From RGIG1840 sp964626795 (GTDB lineage: Bacteria > Bacillota_I > Bacilli_A > RF39 > UBA660), in NCBI GenBank assembly GCA_964626795.1, contig CAZVIQ010000049.1, positions 1-5,739 on the forward strand: 5,739 bases of DNA, read 5' to 3'. A program made the position numbers and the translations under genes. The stretch's first letter is position 1. Every line of letters starts with the position of its first letter. Below, in pieces: positions 1 through 5,615 of this stretch. The notes beneath the pieces were generated by a model. That model searched no databases and had not been told where the DNA came from. It saw only the letters and a program-made list of their open reading frames with translations.

Positions 1-256
1 TGTCAAACACAGGAATATAGTCTTTTAATATATTTGATGAAGCAGTAGTTAATATCCCTTTAGTTGAGAAATTGTCTTTTAGTGCATAAGGAATCCCTTT
101 TATATATGAGTTACTTGCAATTTCTTCAAAATCATCTAAAATCGTAACAAAAGCATTAATCTTCTCATTAATGTTTTTCGCATATTTAACTGATTTATTA
201 AATACTTCTTTAACACCAGTTTCTTTAATTTGATTTTTAAAATACTCTATATTCAT
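1..256 (-). CDS. gatA: Glutamyl-/aspartyl-tRNA amidotransferase subunit A, N-terminal part (cut by window edge)
   Basis: This is the first 85 codons of GatA, the amidase subunit of the GatCAB complex. GatCAB turns Glu-tRNA(Gln) into Gln-tRNA(Gln), and Asp-tRNA(Asn) into Asn-tRNA(Asn) where that route is used; GatA releases ammonia from glutamine or asparagine. The visible part has the leader helices (residues 1-45) and the start of the amidase-signature fold, GIPYALKDN at 54-62. Lys60 there corresponds to the catalytic lysine of the Lys-cisSer-Ser triad; both serines lie beyond the edge. It is followed by STKGILTTASSNIL (64-77), a typical GatA stretch. The ATG (254-256) overlaps the gatC stop as ATGA, a 4-nt overlap that implies translational coupling, and a weak ribosome site AGGTGA (260-265) lies inside gatC. 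Identity rests on the motif and on following gatC. The full gene continues to the left of the window. Confidence 0.95.
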   Translation of the reverse strand, partial: MNIEYFKNQIKETGVKEVFNKSVKYAKNINEKINAFVTILDDFEEIASNSYIKGIPYALKDNFSTKGILTTASSNILKDYIPVFD

Positions 257-543
257 TCTTCACCTACTACTTTTGGAATTTTTATTTCGTATCCAATTTT
301 ATCTTTTGCATTAAAAAGCGCTTCTTCTGTAGTTAGCAACTCTTTAGGCTCATCATTTCTTAATTCTACATCTACTGAAAAAGGATGAATCATAGGTTCA
401 ACTTCACTTAAATTCTCAAATGAATTTATTTTATCCATTTCTTTTAAAATAAATTCAAATTCTTTGCTAAGTGTTTCATATTTTTCATCTTCCATGTCAA
501 ACATTAATTTATTTGCAAACTGTTTAAGTTCTTCTTTTTTCAT
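253..543 (-). CDS. gatC: Glutamyl-/aspartyl-tRNA amidotransferase subunit C
   Basis: This 96-residue protein has the usual GatC length. GatC is the small subunit that wraps around the GatA-GatB interface and stabilises the cytoplasmic transamidase. The family pattern is readable in order: an N-terminal helical pair (about 4-40, including EFEFILKEMDKIN), VEPMIHPF at 48-55 (family form VePt.hp), LRNDEP at 61-66 (family LReD), TTEEALFNA at 71-79, and the C-terminal IKIPKVV at 87-93 (family f.VPkvi). The start ATG is preceded by GGAGG (548-552) four bases upstream. The gene begins 25 nt after the kinase-like gene and overlaps gatA by 4 nt, so it sits in the asnS-led transcription unit. Its TGA stop shows that the standard bacterial code is used. 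Nothing looks damaged. Confidence 0.95.
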   Translation of the reverse strand: MKKEELKQFANKLMFDMEDEKYETLSKEFEFILKEMDKINSFENLSEVEPMIHPFSVDVELRNDEPKELLTTEEALFNAKDKIGYEIKIPKVVGEE

Positions 544-568
544 ATTTCCTCCGTTTGTATAATTTCTT

Positions 569-1213
569 TTATTTCATACTATGATTATTACTTTTTACTA
601 CTTCTAATACTTCAGAAACTGTTTCTTCTGGAGTCTTACCTTCTGTATAAACAGTAAAAGTTGCAACTTCTTCATAAAAACTATCTTGAAATAAACTTTT
701 ATTAACAAATTTTAAAAATGATATCTTTCTTTCATCCTCTCCTAATTCAATTAATCTCTGTTCTAATATTTGTTCCGAACAAATTTTATTTTTACTAGGA
801 AGCAATAAAACTATATTTTTAAATTCTCGAAACAAAGATTTTAGTTCTTCTTTTTCTTCTTCAGTAGAAGTAATTGTATCAGATCCTCCAAATTCTAATA
901 AATAAGGTCTATCAATATTATCAAAAATTCTTTTAATATATTGAAAATTAAACGGTTGTCTATAATTTAAGTAATCTTGATATCTACCTTCTTTATATAA
1001 TTCTCTTCCTTTTAATATATCGTAACCATAATAATTTAGGTAAAATTCACTCGTTTTATCTAATGGCATATGTACTAAACCAAATTCACTATTTTGTTTT
1101 TGAATTATTTTTGAAATAGTTGATTTGCCTACTCCAATAGGTCCTATTAAAATGATACTTCTATTAAATATACTTTCATAATCAATATTTCTATTATTAA
1201 ATCTATTTATCAT
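569..1213 (-). CDS. P-loop kinase-like protein of unknown function (shikimate/adenylate-kinase fold)
   Basis: This 214-residue soluble protein has a clear Walker A, GPIGVGKST at 24-32, after a hydrophobic strand (SIILI). The rest resembles small nucleoside or shikimate kinases: PLDKTSEFY at 50-58 lies where shikimate kinases carry their acidic metal/substrate residues, LLEFGGSD at 105-112 resembles their second GG-containing strand, IVLLLPS at 134-140 is a core strand, and EGKTPEETVSEVLEVV at 191-206 is like the final helix of that fold. The substrate cannot be read from sequence; a true AroK is doubtful because the canonical substrate-binding arginines and the GGG motif are not evident. The start is 2 nt after the asnS stop with no recognisable ribosome site, so translation probably depends on reinitiation by ribosomes leaving asnS. 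It lies between asnS and gatC, which suggests co-expression with tRNA-amide metabolism but does not prove a role there. Confidence 0.8.
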   Translation of the reverse strand: MINRFNNRNIDYESIFNRSIILIGPIGVGKSTISKIIQKQNSEFGLVHMPLDKTSEFYLNYYGYDILKGRELYKEGRYQDYLNYRQPFNFQYIKRIFDNIDRPYLLEFGGSDTITSTEEEKEELKSLFREFKNIVLLLPSKNKICSEQILEQRLIELGEDERKISFLKFVNKSLFQDSFYEEVATFTVYTEGKTPEETVSEVLEVVKSNNHSMK

Positions 1214-1215
1214 AA

Positions 1216-2595
1216 TTAAAATTCACAATTATTTGGTGTTCTTGGATAAGGAATAACATCTCTTATATTATCTACACCTGTAAGATATATTAATAATCTT
1301 TCAAATCCCATACCGAATCCAGAATGTTCACATCCACCATATTTTCTTAAGTTCAAATACCAGTCAAGTGAAGCAGGATCAATTTCTAATTCTTTCATAC
1401 GTGCTTCAAGTTTAGCAAAATCATCTTCTCTCTGACTACCACCAATAAGTTCTCCCGCTCCTGGAACTTCAAGGTCGACTGCAGCAACTGTTTTACCATC
1501 ATCATTCAGTTTCATATAAAAAGCTTTAATCTCTTTTGGCCAGTCTTTAATAAATACTGGACCATCAAAATATTCGGTAATATATTTTTCATGTTCTCTG
1601 GCAATATCTTCTCCTTGAACTGGAGGAAATTCCCATTTAACATCTGCTTTCTGCAAGATTTCAATAACATCATAATGAGAAATTCTAGTAAATTTAGAAT
1701 TAATTAATTTAGTTAATTTTTCTATTAAACCGTTTTCTACAAATTTATCAAAGAATTCCATCTCTTTAGAACATTTTTCAAGTACGTACTTCACTATATA
1801 TTTTAACATATCTTCCATTATATCCATATTGCCTTCTAAATCACAAAATGCTACTTCAGGCTCTATCATCCAGAATTCAGAAGCATGAGTTTTAGTATTT
1901 GAATTTTCTGCTCTGAATGTTGGACCAAAAGTATATATTTTCTTATACGCTAAAGCAAAAGTTTCTCCTTCAAGCTGACCTGTAACGGCAAGTCCTACTT
2001 TTTTACCAAAAAAATCTTTATCATATTCAACTTTACCTGAAGAAGCTACTCTATCTAAATCCAAAGTTGTTATTTGAAACACTTGGCCTGCTCCTTCACC
2101 ATCATTTCCAGTTATTATTGGAGTATGAACATATACATAATTATTATTTTGAAAATACTCGTGTATGGCATGCGCAGCAACACTTCTAACACGAAATACT
2201 GCATTAAACAAATTTGTCCTTGGTCTTAAATATGCCTGTTCTCTTAAAAATTCTCTAGTATGTCTCTTTGGTTGTATAGGATAATCATCAGGACAGTCAC
2301 CCAATAAAATTATATCTTTTACTTCAACTTCAAACTCTTGACCTTCTCCAATAGAACTAACAACTTTACCATTTACTTTAATCGCAGAACCAATCTTAAA
2401 TTTTTGAATTTCTTCAAAATTACCAAGATTTTCAGTATAAACAAGCTGTATATTAGTAAAAAATGTCCCATCATTAAAATCAATAAACCCAAAATCCTTT
2501 TGTTTTCTATGATTTCTAATCCAGCCTTTCAATTCAACTTCTTTTTCAAGATATTCATCTTTCTTTTCAAAAATATCTTTTACATCTAATTTCAT
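1216..2595 (-). CDS. asnS: Asparaginyl-tRNA synthetase (AsnRS, class IIb)
   Basis: A 459-residue class IIb enzyme that attaches asparagine to tRNA-Asn in the cytoplasm. The N-terminal OB-fold anticodon-binding domain spans about 1-105 (VELKGWIRNHRKQKDFGFI at 20-38 is the typical entry). The catalytic core begins near 112 with RPRT at 124-127; motif 1 ends at the proline of VHTPIIT (156-162); motif 2 is FRAENSNTKTHASEFWMIEPE spread over 227-247, with the ATP-contacting Arg228; motif 3 is GFGMGFERLL at 426-435 with Arg433. The ending PRTPNN (451-456) is usual for AsnRS. I chose the ATG at 2593-2595 because GGGAGG lies 6 nt upstream (2602-2607). An in-frame ATG 12 codons earlier (2629-2631) falls inside the 3' arm of the T-box terminator and has no ribosome site. 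The gene is preceded by an Asn-specific T-box leader and heads the kinase-gatC-gatA run. No defect is seen. Confidence 0.98.
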   Translation of the reverse strand: MKLDVKDIFEKKDEYLEKEVELKGWIRNHRKQKDFGFIDFNDGTFFTNIQLVYTENLGNFEEIQKFKIGSAIKVNGKVVSSIGEGQEFEVEVKDIILLGDCPDDYPIQPKRHTREFLREQAYLRPRTNLFNAVFRVRSVAAHAIHEYFQNNNYVYVHTPIITGNDGEGAGQVFQITTLDLDRVASSGKVEYDKDFFGKKVGLAVTGQLEGETFALAYKKIYTFGPTFRAENSNTKTHASEFWMIEPEVAFCDLEGNMDIMEDMLKYIVKYVLEKCSKEMEFFDKFVENGLIEKLTKLINSKFTRISHYDVIEILQKADVKWEFPPVQGEDIAREHEKYITEYFDGPVFIKDWPKEIKAFYMKLNDDGKTVAAVDLEVPGAGELIGGSQREDDFAKLEARMKELEIDPASLDWYLNLRKYGGCEHSGFGMGFERLLIYLTGVDNIRDVIPYPRTPNNCEF

Positions 2596-2601
2596 AATTT
2601 T

Positions 2602-2607
2602 CCTCCC
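2602..2607 (-). promoter_or_regulatory. Ribosome binding site that fixes the asnS start
   Basis: GGGAGG on the minus strand, 6 nt before the ATG at 2593-2595. It lies just after the U-rich tract of the T-box terminator, so it is transcribed only when the leader reads through. This favours the downstream ATG over the in-frame ATG at 2629-2631. Confidence 0.9.
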
Positions 2608-2613
2608 TATTTT

Positions 2614-2662
2614 AAAATAAAAAGATGGCAACTAGGAGTGCATGAGCACGGTACCATCCTTT
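2614..2662 (-). terminator. T-box intrinsic terminator of the asnS leader
   Basis: On the minus strand the 5' arm AAAGGATGG (2662-2654) pairs with the 3' arm CCATCTTTT (2628-2620), 9 pairs including one G-U, extendable by two more inward (one wobble). The 3' arm runs into TTTTTATTTT (2623-2614). The 5' arm contains the T-box bases AGGA and UGG that are also needed for the antiterminator (2634-2660), so the two folds exclude each other. This is the expected switch of a transcription-terminating T-box. Confidence 0.88.
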
Positions 2663-2820
2663 AATTAACTTTTTTTATAACGGACAAGTCCGAACAATCC
2701 TACTTAATTTCAGAAAGTCACTCAGCAATGTTATTCATAAAATATCTGTTATTGATTTCACACCATTTAATCAATTCTCTTTAAACGATTGATTTTACTA
2801 CTTGTTTGCTTCATTGATTT
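2620..2820 (-). promoter_or_regulatory. T-box riboswitch leader, asparagine-specific (specifier AAC), controlling asnS
   Basis: The leader senses uncharged tRNA-Asn and prevents termination before asnS. Stem I, read on the minus strand: K-turn-like AATGA and TGAGTGA segments, helix AGCAA (2810-2806)/TTGCT (2728-2724), specifier-loop 5' strand AAGTAG (2803-2798), helix TAAAAT (2797-2792)/ATTTTA (2743-2738), the AGAGA motif (2780-2776), and apical helix ATTGATT (2775-2769)/AATCAAT (2757-2751) closing an 11-nt loop with GGTG. The specifier AAC (2732-2730) sits directly before the TTGCT arm and is followed by A, as in the family; AAC is an Asn codon and the gene is asnS. Next comes the conserved AAGTAGGATTG run into stem III, CGGA/TCCG with a CUUG loop (2692-2681). 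The T-box itself is AAAGGATGGTACCGTG (2662-2647). The antiterminator is AGGA (2660-2657)/TCCT (2637-2634) and GTGC (2649-2646)/GCAC (2641-2638) around the UGGUACC bulge. No separate stem II is evident, so the leader is compact. Confidence 0.94.
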
Positions 2821-2840
2821 AAATATTTAAATATATTTAT

Positions 2841-2846
2841 ATTATA
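2841..2846 (-). promoter_or_regulatory. Candidate -10 element for the asnS transcription unit
   Basis: A perfect TATAAT on the minus strand, just beyond the ftsZ stop codon. It would start transcription near 2834, about 25 nt before the first stem I helix of the T-box, which is a sensible leader start. No good -35 lies 16-18 nt upstream and there is no TG extension. In such AT-rich DNA a chance match is possible, so this is tentative. No terminator is visible between ftsZ and this site, so read-through from ftsAZ is an alternative source of the transcript. Confidence 0.4.
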
Positions 2847-2852
2847 TGTAAA

Positions 2853-3926
2853 TTATAAGTCTCTATTTCTTAAAAATGGTGGTAGTTCATATGCATTTCC
2901 ATCATCTTCATCATCTAGATTAATTGCGTTACTTGTTGAATTTGTACCAGAATATGTTTTATAAAGTGGATCACTTTCATCTTCAAATCCTGTCGCAATT
3001 ACAGTTACAACGGCTTCATCTGTTAAAGCTTCATTTATTACAACACCAAATATTAGGTTAACATCTGTATTAGCTGCGGCTCTAACAACTTCTGCAGCAT
3101 CTTCTGCTTCAAACAACGCAAGATTTTTTCCACCTGTAACATTAACAATACAATCTGTTGCTCCATTTATTGTAGTTTCTAGAAGTGGGCTTGTTACAGC
3201 CTGTTTTGCAGCTTCAACTGCTCTATTTTCTCCAAATCCTACACCTATACCAATAAGTGCATCTCCTCTGTTTTCCATTATTGCTTTAACATCAGCAAAG
3301 TCAAGGTTAACAAGTCCAGGAACACTTATCAAATCAGATATAGACTGAACACCTAATCTAAGTACATTATCTACTTCTCTAAATGCATCAAGCATTGGAG
3401 TTGATTTGTCAATTAAATCTCTAAGTCTATCATTAGGTATTACTACAATGGTATCAACATGCTTTCTTAATTCATCAAGACCCATTAAAGCCTGATCCAT
3501 TCTTTTTTTACCTTCAAATTTAAATGGCTTAGTTACTATTGCTACTGTAAGACATCCAAGGTTCTGTGCAATCTCCGCAATAACTGGTGCAGCACCAGTT
3601 CCAGTTCCTCCACCAAGTCCACAAGTAACAAATACCATGTCAGCACCTTTTAGAGCTTCTTCTATTTCATCTTGGTTTTCTAGTGCAGCTTCTCTTCCAA
3701 CATCTGGTTTAGTTCCAGCACCTCTACCTTTTGTAATAGATACTCCGATTTGAAGTTTCTTTTCAGCTCTAGAGGTGTTTAAAACTTGAAGGTCTGTATT
3801 TGCAACAATAAATTCTACTCCTTGAAGTCCAGAATCTATCATTCTATTAACAGCATTGCAACCTCCGCCACCGACACCTATTACTTTAATTTTCGCTATT
3901 TGATCCATTTCTAATCCATTATTCAT
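2853..3926 (-). CDS. ftsZ: Cell division protein FtsZ (bacterial tubulin)
   Basis: A 357-residue GTPase that polymerises into the Z-ring at midcell and recruits the division machinery. The tubulin-type GTP site is complete: GVGGGGCNAVNRM at 17-29 (T1), GLGGGTGTGAAP at 103-114 (tubulin signature, T4), and NLDFAD at 207-212 (T7 loop) carrying Asp209 and Asp212, which complete GTP hydrolysis in the neighbouring subunit. The globular core ends near 314. A short acidic linker of about 30 residues (to about 344) leads to the C-terminal peptide ELPPFLRNR (347-355), the site that binds FtsA. The length is a little under the common 370-390 because the linker is short. The start is preceded by AAGGAG (3934-3939), which overlaps the ftsA stop codon; the two genes are 11 nt apart and surely co-transcribed. 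The gene looks intact. Confidence 0.99.
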   Translation of the reverse strand: MNNGLEMDQIAKIKVIGVGGGGCNAVNRMIDSGLQGVEFIVANTDLQVLNTSRAEKKLQIGVSITKGRGAGTKPDVGREAALENQDEIEEALKGADMVFVTCGLGGGTGTGAAPVIAEIAQNLGCLTVAIVTKPFKFEGKKRMDQALMGLDELRKHVDTIVVIPNDRLRDLIDKSTPMLDAFREVDNVLRLGVQSISDLISVPGLVNLDFADVKAIMENRGDALIGIGVGFGENRAVEAAKQAVTSPLLETTINGATDCIVNVTGGKNLALFEAEDAAEVVRAAANTDVNLIFGVVINEALTDEAVVTVIATGFEDESDPLYKTYSGTNSTSNAINLDDEDDGNAYELPPFLRNRDL

Positions 3927-3930
3927 AATA

Positions 3931-3940
3931 TCACTCCTTA
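3931..3940 (-). promoter_or_regulatory. ftsZ ribosome binding site overlapping the ftsA stop codon
   Basis: AAGGAGTGA (3939-3931) lies 4 nt before the ftsZ ATG, counted from the end of the purine-rich match. Its first two A bases are the last two of the ftsA TAA stop (3940-3938). Ribosomes ending ftsA therefore sit on the ftsZ start region, which suggests translational coupling that keeps the FtsA:FtsZ ratio steady. Confidence 0.75.
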
Positions 3941-5176
3941 ATTATCAAAAAAATATCCATATATTTTTCCAAGTATATTATTTTCATTTACTTTTTTCTT
4001 TTTATTGAACATTTCTTCTTCATCTTCCTCACTTATCGTGGATGCAACTTTGTTTCTTAGCTTTAATTTATCATAATAATATTTTATGAAACCAACAGAA
4101 CTACTAAATTTATTATTTCGTACTCCCATCTCATAAATACTTGGAATAATAGCTTTTTTACCAAATATTTCTTTGACTACGCTCTCAAAATTCAAAATCT
4201 CAGATGTTCCTCCTGTAACTATTATATAACTAATTTCTTTCTTTGTTAAGAAGTTTATTTGTTTTTTTGCTTCTTCCAAAATTTCTTTTAATCTAGAATA
4301 GACAACTTCACTCACTTCATATTGATTTATTTTAATATTTTCAGCTGACTTTGTCAACACTACTTCACTTTCATTCATACTTGCAGAAGAAGTGTTTGCG
4401 TGTGCAAAAGTTTCTTTAAGCTTATGTGCATCTTTAAGAGAAATATCATATATATAAGCTATATCTCTATCTATATTTCTTCCACCATTTTGAATTACTT
4501 CACTTGCTACTGCAATGTTTTTATGAAAAATACCTATTTCAGTTGTATCAGCACCAATATTTACAACAGCTATATTCTTGTCACTATACTCTTCTTTTTT
4601 AAATTCATAGTAATCACCTATGAAACTGAAACATATATCAGCAACCTCTATCTTAAGCGCTTCAAGTACACTTATTAAAGAATAAGTGTTTTTCTTAGGA
4701 GTTACTGCAAGAATGCATTTAGTACTTAATTTATTAGCTTTTTTATTTTTAGGATCTTTAACTTTTTCTTTTCCATCTAACCAGAATTCTATCGGCATTA
4801 TAGTAATAAGATCTTTATTTTCTTGGATTTTATTATATACGCATCCCTGAAAAGTTCTTAATATATCTTCTCCTGTTATAATTTTAGTATCACTCGTTAT
4901 TGTAGAAGTTCCTTCACTTAGTATATATTCTGCAAAATAAGAGGGTACTAAACATATAATTTTTTTAATTTTTATTTCTAAAACATTTTCTATTCTGCTA
5001 ACAGCAGTTTTAATACTTACAAGTGCTTCTTCCTGATTAACTACTACGCCTTTTTTAATTCCTTTACTTCTTACTTCAGAACACGCTAAAATGTTAAGTT
5101 TATCTTTATAAACTTCACCGACTATCAGTTTTATTTTACTACTTCCTGCATCCAAACAAGTAATAATCTGTCTCAT
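3938..5176 (-). CDS. ftsA: Cell division protein FtsA (actin-like FtsZ membrane anchor)
   Basis: A 412-residue actin/Hsp70-fold ATP-binding protein that tethers FtsZ filaments to the membrane and recruits later divisome proteins. The phosphate-1 loop is CLDAGSSKIKLIVGE at 7-21. The FtsA-specific 1C (SHS2) domain falls at about 82-160. The phosphate-2 loop is VVNIGADTTEIGIF at 204-217, the adenosine motif IIVTGGTSEI at 318-327, and a Ser-rich segment near 358-360 precedes the last core helix. An acidic/basic linker (381-396, EEDEEE then KKKK) joins a C-terminal amphipathic segment ILGKIYGYFF (401-410), the expected membrane-targeting sequence. Length matches the family. The ATG is preceded by GGAGG (5181-5185), 4 nt upstream. 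It lies directly before ftsZ, which settles identity against other actin-like proteins. Oddity: phosphate-2 reads NIGADTTEI where most FtsA have DIGxGTTDI, so the usual Asp is Asn206. Confidence 0.96.
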   Translation of the reverse strand: MRQIITCLDAGSSKIKLIVGEVYKDKLNILACSEVRSKGIKKGVVVNQEEALVSIKTAVSRIENVLEIKIKKIICLVPSYFAEYILSEGTSTITSDTKIITGEDILRTFQGCVYNKIQENKDLITIMPIEFWLDGKEKVKDPKNKKANKLSTKCILAVTPKKNTYSLISVLEALKIEVADICFSFIGDYYEFKKEEYSDKNIAVVNIGADTTEIGIFHKNIAVASEVIQNGGRNIDRDIAYIYDISLKDAHKLKETFAHANTSSASMNESEVVLTKSAENIKINQYEVSEVVYSRLKEILEEAKKQINFLTKKEISYIIVTGGTSEILNFESVVKEIFGKKAIIPSIYEMGVRNNKFSSSVGFIKYYYDKLKLRNKVASTISEEDEEEMFNKKKKVNENNILGKIYGYFFDN

Positions 5177-5203
5177 TGTTCCTCCATAGTTATTCTAGAT
5201 ACA

Positions 5204-5232
5204 ATTATATCAGACAATACAGTAATTTAAAA
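5204..5232 (-). promoter_or_regulatory. ftsAZ promoter with extended -10
   Basis: On the minus strand TGATATAAT (5212-5204) is a perfect extended -10 (TGnTATAAT). A poor -35, TTTTAA (5232-5227), lies 17 nt upstream; the TG extension would offset it. The predicted start is near 5197, giving a leader of about 20 nt that ends in GGAGG (5185-5181). It lies immediately downstream of the 5253-5288 terminator, so ftsAZ looks like an independent unit. Confidence 0.72.
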
Positions 5233-5252
5233 GAGGAAATTTTTTGCCAATT

Positions 5253-5288
5253 AAAAAAATATCTATAACTTTCATTAGAGATATTTTT
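5253..5288 (-). terminator. AT-rich intrinsic terminator ahead of ftsA, possibly bidirectional
   Basis: Minus-strand arms AAAAATATCT (5288-5279) and AGATATTTTT (5264-5255) form a 10-bp stem, extendable by three pairs after one mismatch to a 6-nt loop, and the second arm runs on into T (seven T in 5259-5253). It would end transcripts coming from the right and insulate ftsAZ. The stem has only one G-C pair, so its strength is uncertain. The plus-strand copy also ends in a T-rich run. Confidence 0.6.
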
Positions 5289-5361
5289 ATTACACCAATT
5301 AATTTTTATCGCCAACAAGTGTGTTGATGATTTTTATGAGATCAAAGATCTACCTGACTTT

Positions 5362-5562
5362 TTACTCTACAAGATATGGACTTTCTATACTTCCATTTCC
5401 TCCAGAAAACACTACTTCAGCTTTGAGAGAAATTGAGGCCCGCGCCCCGTTAGTATTGTCCACATTGTTGTTGTTCAGATTACCCGACGAATTCACATTG
5501 AACTCGTTCGCATTCGACCCATTCCAGTTATACGGCGAAAGACAAAGGTAGCGCTTCTTTAA
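5362..5562 (-). pseudogene. Start-less C-terminal cassette of a DUF6273/C-type-lectin-like protein (remnant, or DGR template/variable repeat)
   Basis: An open stretch of 66 codons ends at TAA (5362-5364) and is bounded upstream by an in-frame TAA (5563-5565). It contains no ATG, and no ribosome site fits, so it is probably not translated as it stands. Its reading begins KRYLCLSPYNWNG, then an Asn-rich run (13 Asn between codons 12 and 38, including LNNNNVDN at 29-36), then GARASISLK (39-47), then SGGNGSIESPYLVE. The order R-Y-x-x-L-S-P ... G-x-R-x-x-x-S-L-K is how many DUF6273-type domains end. The same kind of ending (SLK...SGGNGS..PY) closes the gene cut by the right edge, about 90 nt beyond. 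Base composition is far richer in G+C than its neighbours (56 of 120 at 5431-5550) and uses TCG, GCG and CTG codons that are scarce in adjacent genes. It could be a decayed duplicate 3' end, or a non-coding repeat of a diversity-generating retroelement. No reverse transcriptase is in the window. Confidence 0.6.
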
Positions 5563-5615
5563 TTAACTTATCCCTATATTATTCTTTCATTTGAAAGTTA
5601 ATACTTTTTTATACG

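Noticed and set aside
2338..2589. Plus-strand open frame of 83 codons opposite the asnS 5' end
   Set aside because: Lies wholly antisense to the AsnRS OB-fold domain; a Phe/Ile/Lys-rich shadow of AT-rich DNA with no known motif.
1..2595. Mycoplasma genetic code (TGA as Trp)
   Set aside because: gatC ends properly with TGA coupled to the gatA start, and Trp residues in AsnRS are encoded by TGG.
2629..2631. Upstream in-frame ATG as the asnS start
   Set aside because: It sits within the T-box terminator stem, lacks a ribosome site and would add codons made of the terminator T run.
4400..4678. Plus-strand open frame of 92 codons opposite ftsA
   Set aside because: Antisense to the conserved FtsA core; hydrophobic composition is a by-product of AT-rich complement codons.
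5488..5508. Imperfect inverted repeat (ACGAATT / AACTCGT) inside the cassette
   Set aside because: Seven-base arms with one mismatch within a low-complexity Asn-codon run; too weak to call a structure.
5321..5551. Plus-strand open frame of 76 codons across the orphan cassette
   Set aside because: It is the antisense of the conserved minus-strand cassette; the minus-strand reading matches the ending of the gene at 5654-5739, the plus-strand reading matches nothing I recognise.
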